A stretch of DNA of 64,000 bases from an uncultured Oscillospiraceae bacterium (GTDB lineage: Bacteria > Bacillota > Clostridia > Oscillospirales > Oscillospiraceae), in contig CAAFPE010000102.1 in assembly GCA_900764755.1 (NCBI GenBank), positions 12,614 through 76,613 of the forward strand, read 5' to 3'. Made by a program: the position numbers and the translations under genes. This document shows positions 33,942-42,783 of the stretch, piece by piece. The notes under the pieces are model-generated. The model saw only the letters and a list, made by a program, of their open reading frames with translations, had not been told where the DNA came from and did no database searches. Position 1 is the stretch's first letter. Every line of letters begins with the position of its first letter.

Positions 33942-35009
33942 ATGTGGCAAAAATCACCGGAAGAATTGCGCGCTGTACTCAGCGCCCCATTTTCCAGTTC
34001 CGATATTGAGTGGCGGGTTTCCGCCACCAATGCAGAAAAAACCAAGGGACTGGCCGTGCCCTACGTCACCAATCGCGCCATCCAAAATCGCTTGGATGAT
34101 ACCGTAGGGATAGACGGCTGGTACAACGATTTCCGCCCCTGGAAAAACGGCTCAGCCCAGTTGTGCGGAATTTCTATCTTTTTCCCACAGCTTAACCAAT
34201 ACCTGACTAAATGGGACGGGGCCGATGACAGCGAGTTTGAATCGGTCAAAGGCGGCCTTTCTGATTCTATGAAACGGGCTGCGGTTGAGTGGTCGATTGG
34301 GCGCTACCTCTATGGCATGACTCAGGTATGGGTCACGATCCAAGTTACCAATGGTGGGAAGAAGGCTAACGCCAGGATTCGTGAAGAGGAACGCTCCCGG
34401 CTGGACCAGGCCCACGATGAATGGGTGGCATACCTGCTGGCCAAAGAGCGGGGAGAAAACCCGCCGAGGCCAAAAGCTCCCCCACCGTTAAAAGCCCAGC
34501 AGGGCCAGGGCAGACCGCCCGCACAGTCCCAGGGCCAGTACCAGACGCCCCCACAGGGCGCTCAGCAGCCCCCGCAGCAGGGCCAGGGCAGACCGCCCGC
34601 GCAGCCCCAGGGCCAGTACCAGACGCCCCCACAGGGCGCTCAGCAACGCCCGCAGCAGGGCCAGGGCAGACCACCCGCGCAGCCCCAGGGCCAGTACCAG
34701 GCGCCCCCACAGGGCGCTCAGCAGCCCCCACAGCAGGGTCAGGGTAGCCGGTCTATTCCAAGAGGTTGCCTTCTGGTCACCGGGGCACGGCTGAAAAACA
34801 CCATCAACGGCGGGCAGCGTCTCAGTATCCAGCTGGTGGACGAGAACAATGCTGTTTTCCAGGCATATCTTCGGAACCTGGATACCAGAATTGCACCGGG
34901 CATTTTGCTTTCCGATGCGCAGATCACCACACAGAACAAGGGCGGTGTAGTCCTATATATACTGGAATCGTATCAAATTGTGGGCTCGCCGGAAGAAAAC
35001 GCAGCATAA
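33942..35009 (+). CDS. Rad52/Rad22-like annealing protein with repeat linker
   Basis: 355 residues, ATGGAGGCG upstream of ATG 33942. N-terminal domain (about 1-140) has the Rad52-family pattern (VPYVTNRAIQNRLDDTVG, WYNDFRPW, MKRAAVEWSIGRYLYGM). A long Gln/Pro/Gly linker with three perfect-phase 26-residue repeats spans about 186-268, and the last 85 residues (RGCLLVTGARLKNTINGGQ and onward) look like a small OB-type domain. Rad52-like proteins anneal complementary ssDNA. It overlaps functionally with the SMC-like ATPase 13 bp downstream. Confidence 0.8.
   Translation: MWQKSPEELRAVLSAPFSSSDIEWRVSATNAEKTKGLAVPYVTNRAIQNRLDDTVGIDGWYNDFRPWKNGSAQLCGISIFFPQLNQYLTKWDGADDSEFESVKGGLSDSMKRAAVEWSIGRYLYGMTQVWVTIQVTNGGKKANARIREEERSRLDQAHDEWVAYLLAKERGENPPRPKAPPPLKAQQGQGRPPAQSQGQYQTPPQGAQQPPQQGQGRPPAQPQGQYQTPPQGAQQRPQQGQGRPPAQPQGQYQAPPQGAQQPPQQGQGSRSIPRGCLLVTGARLKNTINGGQRLSIQLVDENNAVFQAYLRNLDTRIAPGILLSDAQITTQNKGGVVLYILESYQIVGSPEENAA
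34497..34745 (+). repeat. 78-bp in-frame tandem repeat, three copies plus part
   Basis: Three 78-bp units (34497, 34575, 34653) encode QQGQGRPPAQ-x-QGQYQ-x-PPQGAQQ-x-P, with a fourth partial copy. The near-identity of the DNA suggests recent expansion. Confidence 0.92.
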
Positions 35010-35022
35010 GGAGTTTTGCATT

Positions 35023-36897
35023 ATGGTAAAACCGATCAAGCAGTTTGAAATCTCATCTCTGAAGGTATCGGGCTTCAAGTGCTTTGCGGAAGAACGCAGC
35101 TTTTCGTTTGGCTCCATGAACGCAATTTTCGGACACAATGCCCAGGGGAAAAGCACCATTGCGGACGCGATTTCCTACGCCATTACTGGAGTTTCCTTTT
35201 TCGGCAGCAACCGGATGGACAGGCTCCGCGCTCCAGGCAAAAACATCAGTGTTGAGCTTCGGATTGTGGACGGCGAGGGGCAGCCCCACTGCCTGATCCG
35301 GAACAGGGTCGGCGACAACACAGATGTTTTCTGGGACGGACAGCCCATTGCGGCAAAGGATCTGAATACCGTCTTTGCGGAACGCGACCTCTTTTTGGCA
35401 GTGTTCAATCCCCTGTATCTCATCGAGGTGCTGGGGAACAAGGGACGCGATCTCTTTGAACGGTACATGCCGGAGGTGCCCCACGAAAAGGTGATGGCGC
35501 AGCTGAGCGAACACAACCAGAGCATTTTGGCTCAAAATCCCTTCCTTTCCCCCGAGGCCCTGGTCAAGCAGACGCGGGAATCAATCCGGGAGCTGGAGAG
35601 AACTTTGACCTACTGCCAGGGGCAGCAGGATCTGCTTCAATCCCAGAAGGAGCAGTCCGGAGTGCTGCTGGCGGACCGTCAAAAAGAGCTTCAGGAGCGC
35701 CGTATCCGAATCCAGGAGCTGGAATCCATCCGCACCACCGGATTTGATGGCTCCGATTTGAAAGAACGACTGGCCGACCTTTATTCCCTGCACGAAGAAT
35801 ATGTGCGTGAGCAGGCGTCCCTGCCGCAGACAGACGATTTAGACGCCAAGTTCCGCGACCTGACGCAAAAGCGGGCAAAGCGTGAGGCGGATGTCTATCA
35901 CAGCCAGTATGCCCAGGCCCTTGCTGACACACAGAAGCAGATCAACGAGCTCGGTATGGAGCTGGCCCGCCACAGGCACATTCTGGCCGGTCTGCAGCCG
36001 GGTATCCGGTGCCCGATGTGCTACCAGACGGTAACACAGGAAACGCTTCCCGCCCTAAAGGATGAGTTCGAGGCGACGATCCGCCGGATCTGCGCACAGG
36101 GAAAAGAGCTTTCCGGGCAGCTTGACGAGCTGCACGGACTGGACGAAAAGGCCAGAGAGGTATTTGAATCCTTCCGGGCCCAGGACATCGCCATGTGCAA
36201 TCAGGAGCTTGCCGATATAGAGCTCCGCCGTCAGCAGGCGGTCGATGCCGTCAGGGTGGAAAACGAGCGCCGCCAGCAGAAAATCTCGGAGATCCGAGAG
36301 GAGATCCAAAATATAGAGCTGGATCTGGAGACGGGGCGCCTCTCCCCGGAAGAAATGGTGGAACTGGAGTGCTTCAAGGAGCGCGCAAAGGCGCTGGAGG
36401 CGGAAATTGAGGTGCTGACCGAGCAGCAGGGGAGTTCCATGGTGGCCGATGTGGCCCCGGGTATCAGTGCGGAGGAAATCAACGCTGAGATCGCCAAGAA
36501 AAATGAGCTGCTTACCGCGCTTTCCAGCTACATTGCGGAACGGGTCCGACAGCGGTTTGACCACCTGGACCTGAATCGCGTCTCCATCAGCCTCTATGAA
36601 GTTTCCAAGACGACCGCCGAGGTGCGCGATGTATTCAAGTTCAACTATGAGGACCGGCCGTACGTTATCCTCTCCCTGTCGGAAAAAATCAAGGCCGGTC
36701 TGGAGGTATCCGAACTGCTGAAGAAGATCGCCGGAATCAACTACCCTGTCTTCATTGACAACGGCGAGAGTGTCCCTGTGATCGACAATGTGAGGCCCAG
36801 CGGCCAGACCTTCATCTCGCAGGTAGTCAAAAACGAACAGCTCCGTGTTGAGATCCTGGGCGCTGCGCCGGCAGGCCGGAGCGAACAGGCCGCGTAA
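35023..36897 (+). CDS. SMC/Rad50-like ATPase with CxxC hook
   Basis: 624 residues from ATG 35023 (TAAGGAG upstream). Walker A GHNAQGKST at 37-45 after a typical KVSGFKCF start, long coiled-coil arms (about 170-300 and 345-480), a central C330-P-M-C333 hook as in Rad50, and a C-terminal LSLSEKIKAGLEV signature followed by a Walker B-like YPVFIDNGESV. So it is a compact Rad50-type ATPase. No Mre11-like nuclease is adjacent; it stands between the Rad52-like and primase-like genes, pointing to recombination-linked replication of the element. Confidence 0.85.
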   Translation: MVKPIKQFEISSLKVSGFKCFAEERSFSFGSMNAIFGHNAQGKSTIADAISYAITGVSFFGSNRMDRLRAPGKNISVELRIVDGEGQPHCLIRNRVGDNTDVFWDGQPIAAKDLNTVFAERDLFLAVFNPLYLIEVLGNKGRDLFERYMPEVPHEKVMAQLSEHNQSILAQNPFLSPEALVKQTRESIRELERTLTYCQGQQDLLQSQKEQSGVLLADRQKELQERRIRIQELESIRTTGFDGSDLKERLADLYSLHEEYVREQASLPQTDDLDAKFRDLTQKRAKREADVYHSQYAQALADTQKQINELGMELARHRHILAGLQPGIRCPMCYQTVTQETLPALKDEFEATIRRICAQGKELSGQLDELHGLDEKAREVFESFRAQDIAMCNQELADIELRRQQAVDAVRVENERRQQKISEIREEIQNIELDLETGRLSPEEMVELECFKERAKALEAEIEVLTEQQGSSMVADVAPGISAEEINAEIAKKNELLTALSSYIAERVRQRFDHLDLNRVSISLYEVSKTTAEVRDVFKFNYEDRPYVILSLSEKIKAGLEVSELLKKIAGINYPVFIDNGESVPVIDNVRPSGQTFISQVVKNEQLRVEILGAAPAGRSEQAA

Positions 36898-36913
36898 AGG
36901 CGGTGTCGCACGG

Positions 36914-38347
36914 ATGGGCAGGCATTACCCGCACGATCTATATGAGGAAATCCCGATTTTGGAAGCAGCGCGGCGGTGTGGGCTTGTCCTGAATGATCGC
37001 ACGCTGGAATGGGACGAGGTGGAAGCCTCGTGCCCATTCTGCGGCGATCGCGGCCCGGGGAAGTATCATCTCTCCCTCAACACACGGAAAAATCAATACC
37101 GCTGTAATCTATGCGAAGCTTCCGGAAACAGTGTATCTCTGTATGCGAGAATAAACGGGACCTCTTTTCGGCAGGCGTATGAGGCGTTATCCGAGGATGG
37201 AGGCATCTATCGGTTTCCTCAACAGCCCCTGTCACAAAAACCGCCTGAGCCGGAGCCAAAGCCCCTGGCCATGCGGCATGATGTTTACTATGATATGCTC
37301 TCCCATCTGACGCTCTCCCCAAAGCATCACGATGATCTGCTCTCCCGCGGTTTGTCAGAGGAGCGTATCAATCAAAATATGTACCGCAGCCTCCCGAGCG
37401 GCACGCCCGCCCGGAGACTGCTGGCCGGCATGCTGTCTGATTTTCATGACCTGGAAGGTATCCCAGGGTTCTATGTGGATAAGGACGGCTTTTGGAACAT
37501 CTCCGGACACAGCGGCCTCCTGGTGCCCTACTGCACAATGGATGGGTATATCCAGGGCCTTCAAGTCCGTCTGGACGATGAGAAAAACCCGGAGCGGAAG
37601 TACCGCTGGCTTGCCAGCCGGGGCCGCCCCCACGGAGTCCGATGCCCCGCGTGGATTCATGTTACCGGGAATACCCGCGCCACGACCGCCTACCTGACAG
37701 AGGGAGGTTTGAAAGGGGATGTGGCGAGTTTTCTGGATGATGACGCCTTGTTTCTGTGCTTTGCGGGCGTCACCGCGGTCAAGCACCTGGAGGATACGCT
37801 GAGACAGATGGAGCAGATCCAGGAGGTAGTTATCACGCTGGATATGGACAAGCTTATGAATTGGCGTGTTCAGAACGCGCTGACGAAGATCATTGCGCTG
37901 GTCCGGTCCATTCGTGGGATCAAAATCCGCGTGATGAACTGGAATATGACATTCAAAGGCATCGACGACTTCTATCTCGCCCGTAACTATGCGGCAAAGC
38001 AGGGGGTCAACATTTTGGATATGAGATCCAATTTTATCACGATTTATTTGGAGGACCTGTGGAAACGGGAGTATCCTCAGCAGGACCGTGGCTTCATCCA
38101 TACCTGCGAGTGGGAAGAACTGACGCTCCCAGTCAATGAACTGACGGCAGACCCGCCCAAAGATATGCGGAAGGCCAGGAACTATCTGCGGCTCCTGCAG
38201 GAAGGGGCAGCGGACTTTCCGCCCCTAGTGTGTGTCAACCGCATGGTGATCGACGGACAGCACCGTTTTTGGGCCTATCGGCAGGCCGGCTGTCAACAGG
38301 TCAAAGTCTATCAGAACAAGCCGTGGGCCATGCCCGCGGCGGCGTAA
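36914..38347 (+). CDS. DNA primase-like protein fused to a ParB-like domain
   Basis: 477 residues from ATG 36914 (AAAGGCGG upstream). A four-cysteine zinc finger (C40-x2-C43 and C64-x2-C67, as in CHC2-type primases) opens the protein; the middle (about 190-370: VPYCTMDGYIQGLQVRL, ATTAYLTEGGLKGDVAS, VVITLDMDK) is like the TOPRIM-type region of phage primases. The last 60 residues (PPLVCVNRMVIDGQHRFWA and QAG) match the ParB N-terminal/Srx fold with its G-x-H-R motif. The fusion could couple priming to element partitioning. Confidence 0.75.
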   Translation: MGRHYPHDLYEEIPILEAARRCGLVLNDRTLEWDEVEASCPFCGDRGPGKYHLSLNTRKNQYRCNLCEASGNSVSLYARINGTSFRQAYEALSEDGGIYRFPQQPLSQKPPEPEPKPLAMRHDVYYDMLSHLTLSPKHHDDLLSRGLSEERINQNMYRSLPSGTPARRLLAGMLSDFHDLEGIPGFYVDKDGFWNISGHSGLLVPYCTMDGYIQGLQVRLDDEKNPERKYRWLASRGRPHGVRCPAWIHVTGNTRATTAYLTEGGLKGDVASFLDDDALFLCFAGVTAVKHLEDTLRQMEQIQEVVITLDMDKLMNWRVQNALTKIIALVRSIRGIKIRVMNWNMTFKGIDDFYLARNYAAKQGVNILDMRSNFITIYLEDLWKREYPQQDRGFIHTCEWEELTLPVNELTADPPKDMRKARNYLRLLQEGAADFPPLVCVNRMVIDGQHRFWAYRQAGCQQVKVYQNKPWAMPAAA

Positions 38348-38362
38348 AGGAGGAACATAGAG

Positions 38363-38614
38363 ATGGACACACAATCCATCCAGGAAAAGCTCATGGGGCA
38401 CGTCCAGCTCATCGAGCGGTGCAGTGACAACAACGAGAGCGTGATCCACTGCTTCGGCGCGCTGGGGCAGTCCGGCGTCACAGAAGCGGATGTGCTCTAT
38501 CTATGCGGATTTTATGGCATTCCTTACTATGGAAGATGGATAGTGGAGGCCACAAACGACATTGGCGACAGCTTTTACCTCCGGCTTCCGCTGGGAGGTG
38601 AGGAAGGTGCTTGA
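38363..38614 (+). CDS. Small hypothetical protein ending near Gly-Gly
   Basis: 83 residues with a very strong AAAGGAGGAA site. Mixed alpha/beta, ending SFYLRLPLGGEEGA. The Gly-Gly near the C-terminus prompted the thought of a ubiquitin-like partner for the E1/E2 pair, but the body does not show an obvious beta-grasp pattern. The end overlaps the next gene by 8 bp. Function unknown. Confidence 0.65.
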   Translation: MDTQSIQEKLMGHVQLIERCSDNNESVIHCFGALGQSGVTEADVLYLCGFYGIPYYGRWIVEATNDIGDSFYLRLPLGGEEGA

Positions 38615-38966
38615 GATCGTTGCCAACGGCAGCACCGCCTACCCCGCCCAAAAGAGCACGCTGAGCGACCTGCACAGGCTCCTGGAAACCTACACCCTGG
38701 ACCCTGTGTTTGAGCGGTATGGATGCTTTGTCAACCGGACTCCGCATTGGAAAGACGGAGAGACCGCCCGGAAGTATTCGGGCGCTTCTGTAATTGCGGG
38801 CAATTTCCTCTCATACAGCCATGCGTTTTACCTTATTACAGATCAGGAAGAGCTGATCTGTTCCCTAGAGAGACTGATCGAAAAGAACAGGGCTTCTCCC
38901 CAATATCAGGCCGCCCGGGCACACCGGCTCTCTCCTGAGGATAGGCCGCGGCCCGATTGCCAATAA
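38607..38966 (+). CDS. Hypothetical element protein
   Basis: 119 residues if it begins at GTG 38607, which has GGGAGGTGAGG just upstream and overlaps the preceding stop; GTG 38598 is possible but too close to the same site. Contains STLSDLHRLLETYTLDPVFERYG and a VIAGNFLSYSHAFYLIT stretch (each cited in part). Family unknown; conserved type of small protein in clostridial elements. Confidence 0.6.
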   Translation: MLEIVANGSTAYPAQKSTLSDLHRLLETYTLDPVFERYGCFVNRTPHWKDGETARKYSGASVIAGNFLSYSHAFYLITDQEELICSLERLIEKNRASPQYQAARAHRLSPEDRPRPDCQ

Positions 38967-38988
38967 CAAACCGGAAAGGATGAATCTA

Positions 38989-39465
38989 ATGGAATTCAAA
39001 GACTTTCAGCTCCTGACGCACAGAGATCCAGTCACGTTCCTGCTTGCGTGGAATATGCTTCTGGAAAATGGCCGCGTCTCACTCCAAGAACGCGATGTAT
39101 CCGATCTGGCCGACAGCCTCCGGCAGAGGTTGTCCAATTTTATGACGGAGGAAAAGACCCGTGGCATTGCGGAAACCACCAAAGGGCTTGCAGAACTGGA
39201 GCCCGGCCTGATCCTTCACTTCCTTCAGCGCGCAGACCGCATCATCAGGCTCCCCGGGGAACCCCAGGAGGGACAATGCCCAATTTGCGGCGGGGGGCTG
39301 GAGTATCAGTCCCCCATAATAGACGGCCATGAGGCGCGCAGGCGCTACCGCTGCGAGGACTGCGCCGCCACCGGGGAGGAAGTGCTCCACTGGATCTGTG
39401 TGGGCCATACGGACATTCACACCGCCGACGGCGAGCCCTTTTCACCCTCCGGCAGCGAAGTATGA
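38989..39465 (+). CDS. Zinc-ribbon hypothetical protein
   Basis: 158 residues from ATG 38989; GGAAAGG is correctly spaced for it and too close to the ATG nine bases upstream. The C-terminal third has two C-x2-C pairs (CPICGG and CEDC) forming a zinc ribbon; the N-terminal part is helical. Likely a nucleic-acid or protein-binding accessory of the element. No specific family recognised. Confidence 0.65.
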   Translation: MEFKDFQLLTHRDPVTFLLAWNMLLENGRVSLQERDVSDLADSLRQRLSNFMTEEKTRGIAETTKGLAELEPGLILHFLQRADRIIRLPGEPQEGQCPICGGGLEYQSPIIDGHEARRRYRCEDCAATGEEVLHWICVGHTDIHTADGEPFSPSGSEV

Positions 39466-39521
39466 TCTCCTTGAAGCGCAGCAAAGAGGGCAGATATAGA
39501 TTTTAGAGGGAGGTATTTCAA

Positions 39522-40517
39522 ATGAATCAGACCAATAACACCATCCAGTTCAGCCAGTTTGCGGCCGTTTCAAAGGACAATGACGAGGTGCTGGGCAAAA
39601 TCCTCTACTACACCCTCTCCAGCATTTTAATTGACCGCGAGGTGCTGGCCAGACTCTGCGATACCGTGGACTTCCCCTATAAGCCCATCCGCCGCGCATC
39701 TCTGGGAGATGCGTTCCGGAGCGCCACCGGGGACATTTACCACAGGCTGGTGGTCAAGGACGCGGGTGTTCCGCAGATCATCAATGTCTACTGCCGGGAT
39801 AATCGCGGGCCGAAGGGGATCATCTCCCGCGAGCTGATTAAGGAAACGCTTCATGAGGATACCAACGAATACAAGAAGCTGGCAAATATCAGCCTGGACC
39901 GGAAGAGCGGCGTATTCTCCTATGACAACCTGGAGTCCGACCCCGATGTGGACGCGCTTTCCTGCTGCCAGGAGGCACAGGAGCTCTTTACGCTCTACCA
40001 GACCTGCGCCAGCCGCCGGCAGATCGATACGCTGCTGCGAAACTATCTGGATACCATGCAGGCGGTAAAAGCGGCCCGAGGACGCATCTATTTTATCCCC
40101 AAGGACTATATGCCGAAATTGGCGCTCTTTGAGGACTTCATCGCCCTTTTGGAGCAGCACAATCAGCATAAATACGCCGAGCGGCTGCCCCTTGACGCCA
40201 ACAGTATGTTCGTAGTGGACGATGAAAAGCAACGGAGCAAGATGGCGCTGGCCTTCTACCGTACGATCAAAAAGGATTTGGCAGAGTATGAAAAACGGGC
40301 CACCCATCTCATCCAAAGCGGCAACCAGAGTCCAGCCATCATGGACCGGATGATACTGAGCATCCGGGAGCTGGAGCGGAAGAAAATTTATTACGAATCC
40401 ATCCTCAAGCAGGAACTCCATGAGGTGGATGAACAATATACCTCTTTGCGGTATCTGTCTGATGAACTGCAGATCCGCGCACGCAGTATCCAGGCGCAGA
40501 AGCGTCTGGCGGCATAA
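39522..40517 (+). CDS. Conserved element protein (possibly DUF6744)
   Basis: 331 residues with GGGAGG upstream. The N-terminal half has a globular, basic-rich core (FRSATGDIYHRLVVKD, RDNRGPKGIISREL, in parts) and the C-terminal half is long helical/coiled-coil (IKKDLAEYEKRATHL, IRELERKKIYYES). It resembles a protein family common in clostridial phages and integrative elements that I believe is DUF6744, but I cannot check this. Function unknown. Confidence 0.65.
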   Translation: MNQTNNTIQFSQFAAVSKDNDEVLGKILYYTLSSILIDREVLARLCDTVDFPYKPIRRASLGDAFRSATGDIYHRLVVKDAGVPQIINVYCRDNRGPKGIISRELIKETLHEDTNEYKKLANISLDRKSGVFSYDNLESDPDVDALSCCQEAQELFTLYQTCASRRQIDTLLRNYLDTMQAVKAARGRIYFIPKDYMPKLALFEDFIALLEQHNQHKYAERLPLDANSMFVVDDEKQRSKMALAFYRTIKKDLAEYEKRATHLIQSGNQSPAIMDRMILSIRELERKKIYYESILKQELHEVDEQYTSLRYLSDELQIRARSIQAQKRLAA

Positions 40518-40527
40518 CCATGTTTGA

Positions 40528-40557
40528 GCCGGGCGGTCCTGATAGGGCCGCCCGGCC
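40528..40557 (+). terminator. GC-rich hairpin after the 331-residue protein gene
   Basis: GCCGGGCGGTCC and GGGCCGCCCGGC form a stem around a TGATA loop 11 bp after the stop. The following CCCTTATATT is not a strong T-run, so it may be an mRNA processing or stability hairpin rather than a full terminator. The rest of the gap to 40728 shows nothing convincing. Confidence 0.45.
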
Positions 40558-40727
40558 CCTTATATTCTCTGCTGCCGCTCTTGGCCGTCCGGCCTTGGCC
40601 TTTCCGTGCGCTCAGCAGCCGGAAGGCAGGCCCCGCAGTCAGGTCGGCGCCGGATATGGGAAGCGTTCGCGGGAAACCGCTGGGCACAAAACAGTTTCGC
40701 AGATGGCTGAAAGGAGACAACGAGAAG

Positions 40728-40847
40728 ATGGCAAAACGAGTCTTGGTGGACTTTGATCGGCTTGCCTATAATCGCTACCTTCACCGCTATGATAAGGAAT
40801 GGCTGGAAAAACACCTCGGGCAGGAGCCGCGGGCTCTGGCTCGATAA
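40728..40847 (+). CDS. 39-residue small protein
   Basis: A short frame from ATG 40728 with a clear AAAGGAGA site: MAKRVLVDFDRLAYNRYL followed by an HRYDKEWLEKHLG helix. It is 22 bp upstream of the next gene. Basic, probably soluble. Too short to assign, but the RBS and spacing support translation. Confidence 0.5.
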   Translation: MAKRVLVDFDRLAYNRYLHRYDKEWLEKHLGQEPRALAR

Positions 40848-40868
40848 AACGAAAAGAAGGGTGATATT

Positions 40869-41315
40869 ATGAGCAGTACGCAGAAAAACCGGTATCAGGA
40901 GATGCGGGACCGCCATCAGGCGGAGGTAAACGCCTTCCCACTGATGTTTGCCTTTGACGCCCGACAGCTTGCGGAAGGGCTGCGCAGGCTCGGCCTTCGG
41001 GCCTCCGACAAAGACAAGGTATGCGCTCTGCCCGGCACCGGAGGCTTTTGCCGAAAGAGAGATTTGCCGGCGCTGAAAGGCATGTTCGCCCGGCACCATA
41101 GGGAGCTGCAGGAGGCCATTGGCGCGGACTACACCGGCCGGGAATTTATCTACGAGATGTTCCGCACGGAACTTGCCAACCACGAATATGCCTACACGCA
41201 GGACACGTCGGAGACGCTGGACTGCCTTGGCATCACACAGCAGATGCTGGAGGCTGTGCCGCAGCTCCAAACCGGCCTGGAGCTGGCGTGCAGATTGCTT
41301 TTGAAGCATGTCTGA
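40869..41315 (+). CDS. Conserved hypothetical element protein (possibly DUF7659)
   Basis: 148 residues with AAGAAGGG upstream. Contains the FAFDARQLAEGLRRLGL, LPGTGGFCRKRD and MFARHHREL blocks (given in parts) of a small family frequent in clostridial mobile elements that I think is DUF7659. Helical, cytosolic, function unknown. Confidence 0.65.
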   Translation: MSSTQKNRYQEMRDRHQAEVNAFPLMFAFDARQLAEGLRRLGLRASDKDKVCALPGTGGFCRKRDLPALKGMFARHHRELQEAIGADYTGREFIYEMFRTELANHEYAYTQDTSETLDCLGITQQMLEAVPQLQTGLELACRLLLKHV

Positions 41316-41400
41316 AGGGCCCTGCCCGCGTCTGCGGCGCGGGACAGAGCACGAAACGGCCGGAGAGATATGGCCGGGCCGAAACCAAGGAGGGAATTTG

Positions 41401-41883
41401 ATGCAAAAGAGCAGATTCCAATATCACATCCAGGGATACAGGTACGCTCCAGAGCGTTTTCGCGCATTCAAGGGGCTTTCCGGACATGAGCCGGTGGAAA
41501 TCCCTCTCTCAGACAGCCAGAGGCAGCAGATGGGCTATCTGTGCGTGACGCAGGGCGGAAAGGCTGCCGTAGACTATGTGAAACGCATTGAACGGGCCAG
41601 CGTCAGAAAGCCGGAGTTCTTCGTGACCTATGGCTTCCAGGTCAGAGAAGACCCCCGTGGATATGTCTATGCCCCCGGTCTGCGCTGCCGGCCGGACGCG
41701 CCGCTCACAGACCGGCTTGGCATCCTGCGTGAACTGAGAGCGCAGTTTGCCCTGGACGGCGGCCGGGTGGAGCAGCTGACTGAATGCGAGTTGGACGGGC
41801 GCCTTCGACCTATCAATGTGCGGCGGCGCTATGTGACCGCCGACCTGAGCAGACCTGTTGTGGTCCACCTGCGGGCCGCTTAG
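41401..41883 (+). CDS. Hypothetical element protein
   Basis: 160 residues from ATG 41401 with AGGAGGGAA upstream. Basic alpha/beta protein (FQYHIQGYRYAPERFRAFKG, VTYGFQVREDPRGYVY). No TM segment, no motif recognised. The hairpin-rich 80 bp upstream and the gap downstream separate it from neighbours, so it may be part of a processed operon mRNA. Confidence 0.6.
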   Translation: MQKSRFQYHIQGYRYAPERFRAFKGLSGHEPVEIPLSDSQRQQMGYLCVTQGGKAAVDYVKRIERASVRKPEFFVTYGFQVREDPRGYVYAPGLRCRPDAPLTDRLGILRELRAQFALDGGRVEQLTECELDGRLRPINVRRRYVTADLSRPVVVHLRAA

Positions 41884-41918
41884 CCAGGAAGAAAACTGAA
41901 TTTTAGAAGGACATCACC

Positions 41919-41960
41919 ATGAATCAAGCCTATTTATCTGGGGTATTCCAGACACTGTGA
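41919..41960 (+). CDS. 13-residue frame, leader or gene remnant
   Basis: MNQAYLSGVFQTL with an AGAAGGA site upstream. It either is a decayed gene start (the sequence after the stop is non-coding up to 42125) or a small leader. It is the only thing I see in the gap 41884-42125. Confidence 0.25.
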   Translation: MNQAYLSGVFQTL

Positions 41961-42125
41961 CTCCATTCATGGGCCGAAGGAATCCCGGGAGCTAAATGGT
42001 TCGGAGAAAGCGTGAGCGGCCCGCGCCGCTGTGCGGAAAAAGGGCGTTGAAGCCGCAATCCCGCACGCAGGGCCGCCCTGTTGCTGGAGCTCCTTTTACA
42101 CAAAAATATCATGGAGGAATGGAAC

Positions 42126-42338
42126 ATGAAACAGCTCGGAAACCTGTCCATTGTATGCGCTGAGCGCCCTGACGTGCTGATGCAGGTCTATGGCGGCCGG
42201 GTAAGCGTCCATGTGGGCGAAGGGCCGGAACGCGCCAGGATGGACGCTGCATGGGACGATGATGAGATGATCCAGTTAATCATCCGCGAACTGAACTTTG
42301 GACGCTATACCGCGCCCAGCCGCAGGAAAGCGTCCTGA
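42126..42338 (+). CDS. Small hypothetical protein
   Basis: 70 residues from ATG 42126, with TGGAGGAA upstream; ATG 42111 lies within that site. Acidic middle (AAWDDDEMIQLII) and basic end. Follows the pattern of short accessory genes in this element. Function unknown. Confidence 0.55.
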   Translation: MKQLGNLSIVCAERPDVLMQVYGGRVSVHVGEGPERARMDAAWDDDEMIQLIIRELNFGRYTAPSRRKAS

Positions 42339-42354
42339 TGGGAGGAGGACATCC

Positions 42355-42639
42355 ATGACTGACTTTCAGAACGATATGTACCGCCGGTATCTCGCAGCTG
42401 GGCAGAGGGGGGAGGCGGAGTCTTTCCACCAAGCCTGCGCGGACCAGAGCAGCGCCGGGACTGCTCAGACAGAAGCCGAGGTGCGGGCGGCGGCGGAAAT
42501 GCACGTCTACTGCGATATGTGCCTGAGTGATATTCAAAATGCCTGCCGCCGGAGAGGGATCAAGGTTGGGAAGAGCCGGAGCCGTATGGAGATGGCCCTG
42601 ATCGAAGCCCTCGTCAAAGAGCGCATGGAAAAACTGTAA
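42355..42639 (+). CDS. Small protein with SAP-like C-terminal motif
   Basis: 94 residues from ATG 42355 (GGAGGAGG upstream). The C-terminal 45 residues (IQNACRRRGIKVGKSRSRME followed by ALIEALVKE) resemble a SAP-type helix-extended-helix DNA-binding motif. The N-terminal half is helical. Could bind element DNA; assignment tentative. Confidence 0.55.
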   Translation: MTDFQNDMYRRYLAAGQRGEAESFHQACADQSSAGTAQTEAEVRAAAEMHVYCDMCLSDIQNACRRRGIKVGKSRSRMEMALIEALVKERMEKL

Positions 42640-42643
42640 AACT

Positions 42644-42687
42644 GCGTCCCGGGAGCCGCCCTGCTGTCAGGGCGGCCCCCGGGACGC
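42644..42687 (+). terminator. Strong hairpin after the SAP-like gene
   Basis: GCGTCCCGGGAGCCGCCCTG pairs with CAGGGCGGCCCCCGGGACGC around a CTGT loop, 5 bp after the stop. No T-run follows, so it may stabilise or separate operon mRNA segments. Confidence 0.5.
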
Positions 42688-42783
42688 GGGACGGTGGTGC
42701 GGGCGGCGGAAATCCGCCCGGCCTGCCCGCTGCATGGAAAACAAACCGCAGGATTCCGATACCCTGCTGATGGAGAGGATACC

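Noticed and set aside
34497..34745. Iteron-type origin repeats
   Set aside because: The repeats keep the reading frame of the Rad52-like protein and are proline/glutamine linker codons; no AT-rich region is next to them.
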